Source: Mesorhizobium sp. M1B.F.Ca.ET.045.04.1.1 (GTDB lineage: Bacteria; Pseudomonadota; Alphaproteobacteria; Rhizobiales; Rhizobiaceae). From it: a DNA stretch of 64,000 nucleotides. The notes under the pieces were generated by a model. It had not been told where the DNA came from. It was given only the letters and a program-made list of their open reading frames with translations, and searched no databases. This document shows, piece after piece, positions 61,135 through 64,000 of this stretch; the first letter of the stretch is position 1; each line of letters starts with the position of its first letter. The DNA lies in the NCBI RefSeq assembly GCF_003952465.1, contig NZ_CP034448.1, positions 2,147,001-2,211,000 on the forward strand. The letters run 5' to 3'. A program made the position numbers and the translations under genes.

Positions 61135-61293
61135 CAAATAGTTGTCATCGGCAGTTTTCGCCGAAGTCCGGAGTAAGGCCCGTCCCCCGCCTATCCCGGG
61201 CAACTGCGGCAGCCTATCCCCCCTCTCCGGGCTGCCGCAACGTTTCGAGTAAAGACCGCCGTGGTTCCCCCTCCACCACGGCGGTTCTTTTTT
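61135..61293 (+). ncRNA. Candidate small RNA with C-rich loops
   Basis: Four consecutive stem-loops are visible: 61148-61164 (5-bp stem), 61178-61201 (GCCCG/CGGGC), 61205-61239 (9-10 bp, GCGGCAGC/GCTGCCGC) and 61255-61285 (11-bp perfect). The last three loops are C-rich and single-stranded (such as TCCCCCGCC, CCCCCCTCTCC and TCCCCCTCC), complementary to Shine-Dalgarno sequences. The last stem is followed by TCTTTTTTG, an intrinsic terminator. No ORF fits. The pattern resembles alphaproteobacterial trans-acting RNAs with anti-SD loops (for example the alpha-r14 group); identity with any named family is not established. The 5' end is an estimate. Confidence 0.55.
61254..61293 (+). terminator. 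Strong intrinsic terminator ending the candidate small RNA
   Basis: ACCGCCGTGGT (61255-61265) and ACCACGGCGGT (61275-61285) pair perfectly over 11 bases with a TCCCCCTCC loop and are followed by TCTTTTTT. Terminator polarity is rightward. A second weaker hairpin (61321-61351, CAAAGCC/GGCTTTG ends) follows before the M20 gene. Confidence 0.85.
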
Positions 61294-61402
61294 GCCCTGC
61301 AGCCTCCGCGTCACTGACGCCAAAGCCCGTGGTCCAATGATCACGGCTTTGCGTTTTCTGCTCGCCCCTTTAGGGTCGGGCCAGAATCGAAAGGCTGAAA
61401 AA

Positions 61403-62788
61403 ATGTCCAGAATCTCCCCCGTCCTCGACCGTCTCGACCAGAACCTCGACCAGAGCCTGGAACGGCTTTTCGGCCTGCTCGGCATCAAGTCCATCTCCAC
61501 CGATCCGGCCTTTGCCGCCGACTGCCGCAAGGGCGCCGAATGGCTGGTCGCCGACCTCAAGCTGATCGGCTTCGACGCCAGCGTGCGCGACACGCCCGGA
61601 CATCCGATGGTGGTGGCGCATCACGAAGGGCCGGCCGGCGCGCCGCATGTCCTGTTCTACGGCCACTACGACGTCCAGCCGGTCGACCCGGTCGAGCTTT
61701 GGGAGAGCGATCCGTTCGCGCCGTCGATCAAGGAGATCGAGCCCGGCCGCAAGGTGGTCACCGGGCGCGGCTCGGCCGACGACAAGGGGCAGCTTATGAC
61801 CTTCGTCGAGGCATGCCGCGCCTGGAAGCAGGTGCATGGCAACCTGCCTTGCCGCGTCACCATCCTGTTCGAAGGCGAGGAGGAGTCCGGCTCGCCGTCG
61901 CTGAAGCCCTTCCTCGAGGCGAATGCCGCCGAATTGAAAGCGGATTTCGCGCTGGTCTGCGACACCAGCATGTGGAACCGCGAGACGCCGTCGATCTGCG
62001 TGTCGCTGCGCGGCATGGTCGGCGAGGAAGTCACGGTCAAGGCGGCCAGCCGCGACTTGCATTCGGGCCTCTATGGCGGCCCGGCGGCCAATCCGATCCG
62101 GATCCTCGCCAGGATCCTGGCCGACGTTCACGACAAGGACGGCCATGTCACCATCCCGGGCTTCTATGAGGGTGTCGAGGAGACGCCCTCGCAGGTGCTG
62201 AAGTCCTGGGAGGGGCTCGGCGAAACGGCCGAGACCTTCCTCGGACCAGTCGGGCTTTCCATTCCCGCCGGCGAAAAGGGCCGCTCGCTGCTCGAGCTCA
62301 CCTGGGCGCGGCCGACCGCCGAATTCAACGGCATCATCGGCGGCTACACCGGCAAGGGCTTCAAGACGGTGATCGCTGCGGAAGCCTCGGCGAAGGTGTC
62401 GTTCCGCCTCGTGCACAAGCAGGATCCGAAGAAGATCCGCGCCGCCTTCCAGGCTTTCGTGCGTGAGCGCATCCCTGCCGACTGCTCGGTCGAATTCCAT
62501 CCGCATGGCGGCTCGCCGGCAATCCAGCTCTCCTACGACTCGCCGTTCCTCGCCAAGGCCAAGGACGCGCTGTCCGACGAATGGGAGAAGCAGGCCGTCA
62601 CCACCGGCGGCGGCGGCTCTATTCCAGTGGTCGGCGACTTCCAGACCTATCTCGGCATGGAATCGCTGCTGGTCGGCTTCGGCCTCGACGACGACCGCAT
62701 CCATTCGCCCAACGAGAAATACGAGCTCTCCTCCTTCCATAAGGGGCAGCGCTCCTGGGCGCGCATTCTCGATGCGCTGACCCGTTGA
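61403..62788 (+). CDS. M20 family metallopeptidase (dipeptidase-type)
   Basis: A 461-residue di-zinc peptidase. The motifs are all present: YGHYDVQPVDP (His and catalytic Asp), GRGSADDKGQ (bridging Asp), LFEGEEESGS (catalytic Glu and ligand), DTSMWNRE, and the C-terminal His in HSPNEKYE. It resembles carnosinase-like cytosolic dipeptidases. The ATG at 61403 is chosen; the open frame starts at 61292 inside the RNA terminator region. It stands alone. Confidence 0.9.
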   Translation: MSRISPVLDRLDQNLDQSLERLFGLLGIKSISTDPAFAADCRKGAEWLVADLKLIGFDASVRDTPGHPMVVAHHEGPAGAPHVLFYGHYDVQPVDPVELWESDPFAPSIKEIEPGRKVVTGRGSADDKGQLMTFVEACRAWKQVHGNLPCRVTILFEGEEESGSPSLKPFLEANAAELKADFALVCDTSMWNRETPSICVSLRGMVGEEVTVKAASRDLHSGLYGGPAANPIRILARILADVHDKDGHVTIPGFYEGVEETPSQVLKSWEGLGETAETFLGPVGLSIPAGEKGRSLLELTWARPTAEFNGIIGGYTGKGFKTVIAAEASAKVSFRLVHKQDPKKIRAAFQAFVRERIPADCSVEFHPHGGSPAIQLSYDSPFLAKAKDALSDEWEKQAVTTGGGGSIPVVGDFQTYLGMESLLVGFGLDDDRIHSPNEKYELSSFHKGQRSWARILDALTR

Positions 62789-62850
62789 GAGGCGGGAAAG
62801 ACAAGTTTTTGTTGATTTTTCTTCGGATCGCGGCGAGGACGGGCTTTCTA

Positions 62851-62904
62851 GCGCAAAGTGCTGCAGCGTCCTTTGCGCATCCCAAAGGATGCGCGGCGCT
62901 GCAG
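62851..62904. repeat. Type E hairpin repeat, copy 2
   Basis: GCGCAAAGTGCTGCAGCG is followed by a TGCGCATCCCAAAGGATGCGC hairpin and then GGCGCTGCAG. Layout matches the copy at 23421-23473 with changed but complementary bases. It lies in the gap between the M20 and RNase D-like genes. Confidence 0.72.
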
Positions 62905-62924
62905 GCCGCGATCCGGAGAAGAGA

Positions 62925-63545
<621 letters not shown>

Positions 63546-63606
63546 CGGAACCTGGCGCGTCGAGCCGCGTTCCTGCCGGTCCATTGTTGGAGTGAGAGGG
63601 AATGAA

Positions 63607-63810
63607 ATGGCAGAGCGCAAACCGATAGCGACCGCGCCGAAAGACGGCTCGAAGGTCACGATCATCTGGAAGGACGTCGACGGCGTGATCAACGAATCCG
63701 CCGGTCAGTATCGTGACGGCGGTTGGTGGGTCTACACCGACAGCGACACCCAGAAAAAAGTCGATCCAACGAGCTGGCGGCCGGCATCCGGCGACGACGA
63801 CGACCAGTGA
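63607..63810 (+). CDS. Small conserved-type hypothetical protein
   Basis: A 67-residue soluble protein starting MAERKPIATAPKDGSKVTIIWKD and ending with an acidic tail GDDDDQ. The start of the fold (PIATAPKDG) is common among small rhizobial or phage-like proteins of unknown function. A GAGAGGGA site precedes the ATG. No function is suggested. Confidence 0.6.
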   Translation: MAERKPIATAPKDGSKVTIIWKDVDGVINESAGQYRDGGWWVYTDSDTQKKVDPTSWRPASGDDDDQ

Positions 63811-63867
63811 GCAATCGTTGACAGTTTCTGAAGCGAGCATGAGGTCCGGCCGCAACAAGGGGGCGCA

Positions 63868-64000
63868 ATGAGACAGAACATGCTCTACCTCGTTATCGGG
63901 GTATTGGTCGTCGTGATCATTGGACTTGGCGTCTACATCTATCGCGAGCAGACCAGGCCGAAAGGCGTGGAGCTCAAGATCGACGACAAGGGCATTTCGA
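63868..64000 (+). CDS. Small membrane-anchored protein, partial
   Basis: The frame from the ATG at 63868 reads MRQNMLYLVIGVLVVVIIGL and continues through a membrane segment to a charged EQTRPKGVELKIDDKGIS, where the window ends. Such N-anchored small proteins are widespread in Rhizobiales without a known role. An AAGGGGG site precedes the ATG. Confidence 0.6.
   Translation, partial: MRQNMLYLVIGVLVVVIIGLGVYIYREQTRPKGVELKIDDKGIS

Noticed and set aside
61292..61402. Longer start of the M20 peptidase
   Set aside because: The added residues overlap the terminator and following hairpin and have no family match; the ATG at 61403 fits family length.

Overview
The window reads as a chromosomal segment of a high-GC alphaproteobacterium of the Rhizobiales, most likely Mesorhizobium or a close relative. 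The reasons are the dense packing of sugar ABC transporters with GntR, LacI and AraC regulators, a rhizobial C-P lyase cluster, proteins of rhizobial type (Zur, GndA, PolA), and several families of short palindromic intergenic repeats typical of this group. I see no rRNA, tRNA, CRISPR array, prophage or intact insertion sequence.

Region 1 (1-7004): the start of a Tm-1-like gene, a TetR regulator, and a six-gene sugar-type ABC operon (binding protein, two permeases, a small membrane protein, two ATPases). Region 2 (7081-12896): a transposase scrap, a cytochrome c, a cupin protein, a divergent AraC/MFS-exporter pair, a GFA protein and an amidase. Region 3 (13164-20858): a divergent catabolic cluster. 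Leftward run a TIM-barrel protein, an enolase-superfamily acid-sugar dehydratase, an FCD-type GntR regulator and a 2-hydroxyacid dehydrogenase; rightward run two TIM-barrel epimerase/isomerase-type proteins and a Gfo/Idh/MocA oxidoreductase. The control regions of regions 1 and 3 share TGGT-N3-ACCA palindromes, and at both the -10 hexamer lies inside the palindrome, so transporter and enzymes probably form one regulon.

Region 4 (21017-33015): a phosphonate locus, with divergent phnF facing phnGHIJKL plus a hexapeptide transferase, then a small membrane ORF, a 2H-type DUF1868 protein and phnCDE1E2. No phnM, phnN or phnP is present. A repeat encodes the C-terminal tail of PhnJ. Region 5 (33422-42271): a second sugar(-acid) locus: UxaA-type dehydratase, aldo/keto reductase, CUT2 ABC transporter, zinc dehydrogenase, and a divergent GntR regulator with two winged-helix domains. 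Region 6 (42372-45612): a copper set (DUF2946, PCu(A)C, YcnI, CopC-CopD fusion). Region 7 (45725-48343): gnd, and a TetR regulator divergent from a small membrane protein.

Region 8 (48370-57222): a LacI-controlled CUT1 sugar transporter with a TIM-barrel protein, a Gfo/Idh/MocA enzyme and an aldo/keto reductase. Two copies of a perfect LacI-type operator lie in the divergent gap. Region 9 (57349-64000): zur, polA, a candidate small RNA with C-rich loops and a strong terminator, an M20 peptidase, an RNase D-like nuclease and two small genes.

A recurring architectural feature is that every convergent gene gap longer than 100 bp (five of five) contains a hairpin-forming repeat element.
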